Part shown: piece after piece, positions 5,301-5,396 of the stretch
Position numbering within the stretch: position 1 is the stretch's first letter
How the letters are laid out: every line of letters starts with the position of its first letter
DNA from: an uncultured Clostridia bacterium
GTDB lineage: Bacteria > Bacillota_A > Clostridia > TANB77 > CAG-508
Assembly (NCBI GenBank): GCA_949747745.1
Contig: CATKFT010000077.1
Span: forward strand, 1 to 5,396
Direction: 5' to 3'
Length of the DNA stretch: 5,396 nt
Translations under genes and position numbers: made by a program
Notes under the pieces: generated by a model
What the model saw: the letters and a program-made list of their open reading frames with translations, nothing else
Database searches by the model: none
What the model was told of the DNA's origin: nothing

Positions 5301-5396
5301 ACCTGGCGACAACCTATTTTTCCAGCAGGGTAACCCACAAGTATCTTCGGCACAATAGAGCTTAACTTCTGTGTTCGGTATGGGTACAGGTGTTTC
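5301..5396 (-). rRNA. rrf: 5S ribosomal RNA, partial (5' end outside window)
   Basis: The reverse complement contains the conserved 5S core: GAAACACCTGTACCCATACC, then GAACACAGAAGTTAAGCTC, then GCCGAAGATACTTGTGGG. It ends in GTTGTCGCCAGG, which would pair with the missing 5' strand. About 96 nt are present and roughly 20 nt of the 5' end lie beyond the window. It is the last gene of an rRNA operon reading leftward. The exact 3' end, within the A-run at 5294-5302, is uncertain by a few bases. Confidence 0.95.

Noticed and set aside
5174..5365. 63-aa plus-strand ORF near the right end
   Set aside because: It runs across the promoter, the rRNA terminator and into the 5S rRNA gene, so it cannot be a real coding region.
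1..5396. CRISPR array, insertion sequence or tRNA genes
   Set aside because: No regularly spaced repeats, transposase fragments, terminal inverted repeats or tRNA-like GTTCRANNC motifs were seen on either strand.

Overview
The window is AT-rich DNA from a low-GC Bacillota, most likely an anaerobic Clostridia-type bacterium. The evidence is AT-rich codon use, strong AGGAG-type ribosome binding sites, consensus sigma-A promoters, RNase J, a 5S rRNA of Gram-positive type, and a flavin reductase variant typical of anaerobic Firmicutes. The genus cannot be named from this sequence. Every supported gene lies on the minus strand, so the biological order runs from the right end to the left.

At the right end (5301-5396) is the 3' part of a 5S rRNA gene, the tail of an rRNA operon that continues outside the window. 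It is followed by a 19-bp terminator hairpin. Four bases further on, a good promoter (TTTACA-17-TATAAT) starts a three-gene unit: a charged orphan protein of 232 aa, a flavin reductase family gene broken by two single-base insertions, and a second charged orphan protein of 196 aa whose ATG abuts the reductase stop codon.

The middle (2659-3227) is a self-contained cassette. It has a TTGACA-17-TAAAAT promoter, a strong ribosome binding site, a 127-aa protein with two membrane segments and an acidic tail, and a terminator. Its base composition is visibly richer in G+C than its neighbours, so it may be acquired DNA.

The left part is a long regulatory leader and the RNase J gene. A perfect consensus promoter (TTGACA-17-TATAAT) opens a transcript of about 230 nt that ends at a perfect 24-nt palindrome with a U-run. 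RNase J (702 aa) begins about 125 nt beyond. This could be an attenuated leader or a separate small RNA. RNase J carries an unusual repeat-bearing, highly charged N-terminal extension of about 150 residues.

The best candidate for something undescribed is the flavin reductase. Both of its frame breaks have the form NNN-C-GGN. Each places a CGG codon exactly at the break, while the three intact chromosomal-type genes (1130 codons) contain no in-frame CGG. Pseudogene or assembly error remains the conservative reading, but CGG-associated +1 recoding deserves a test.
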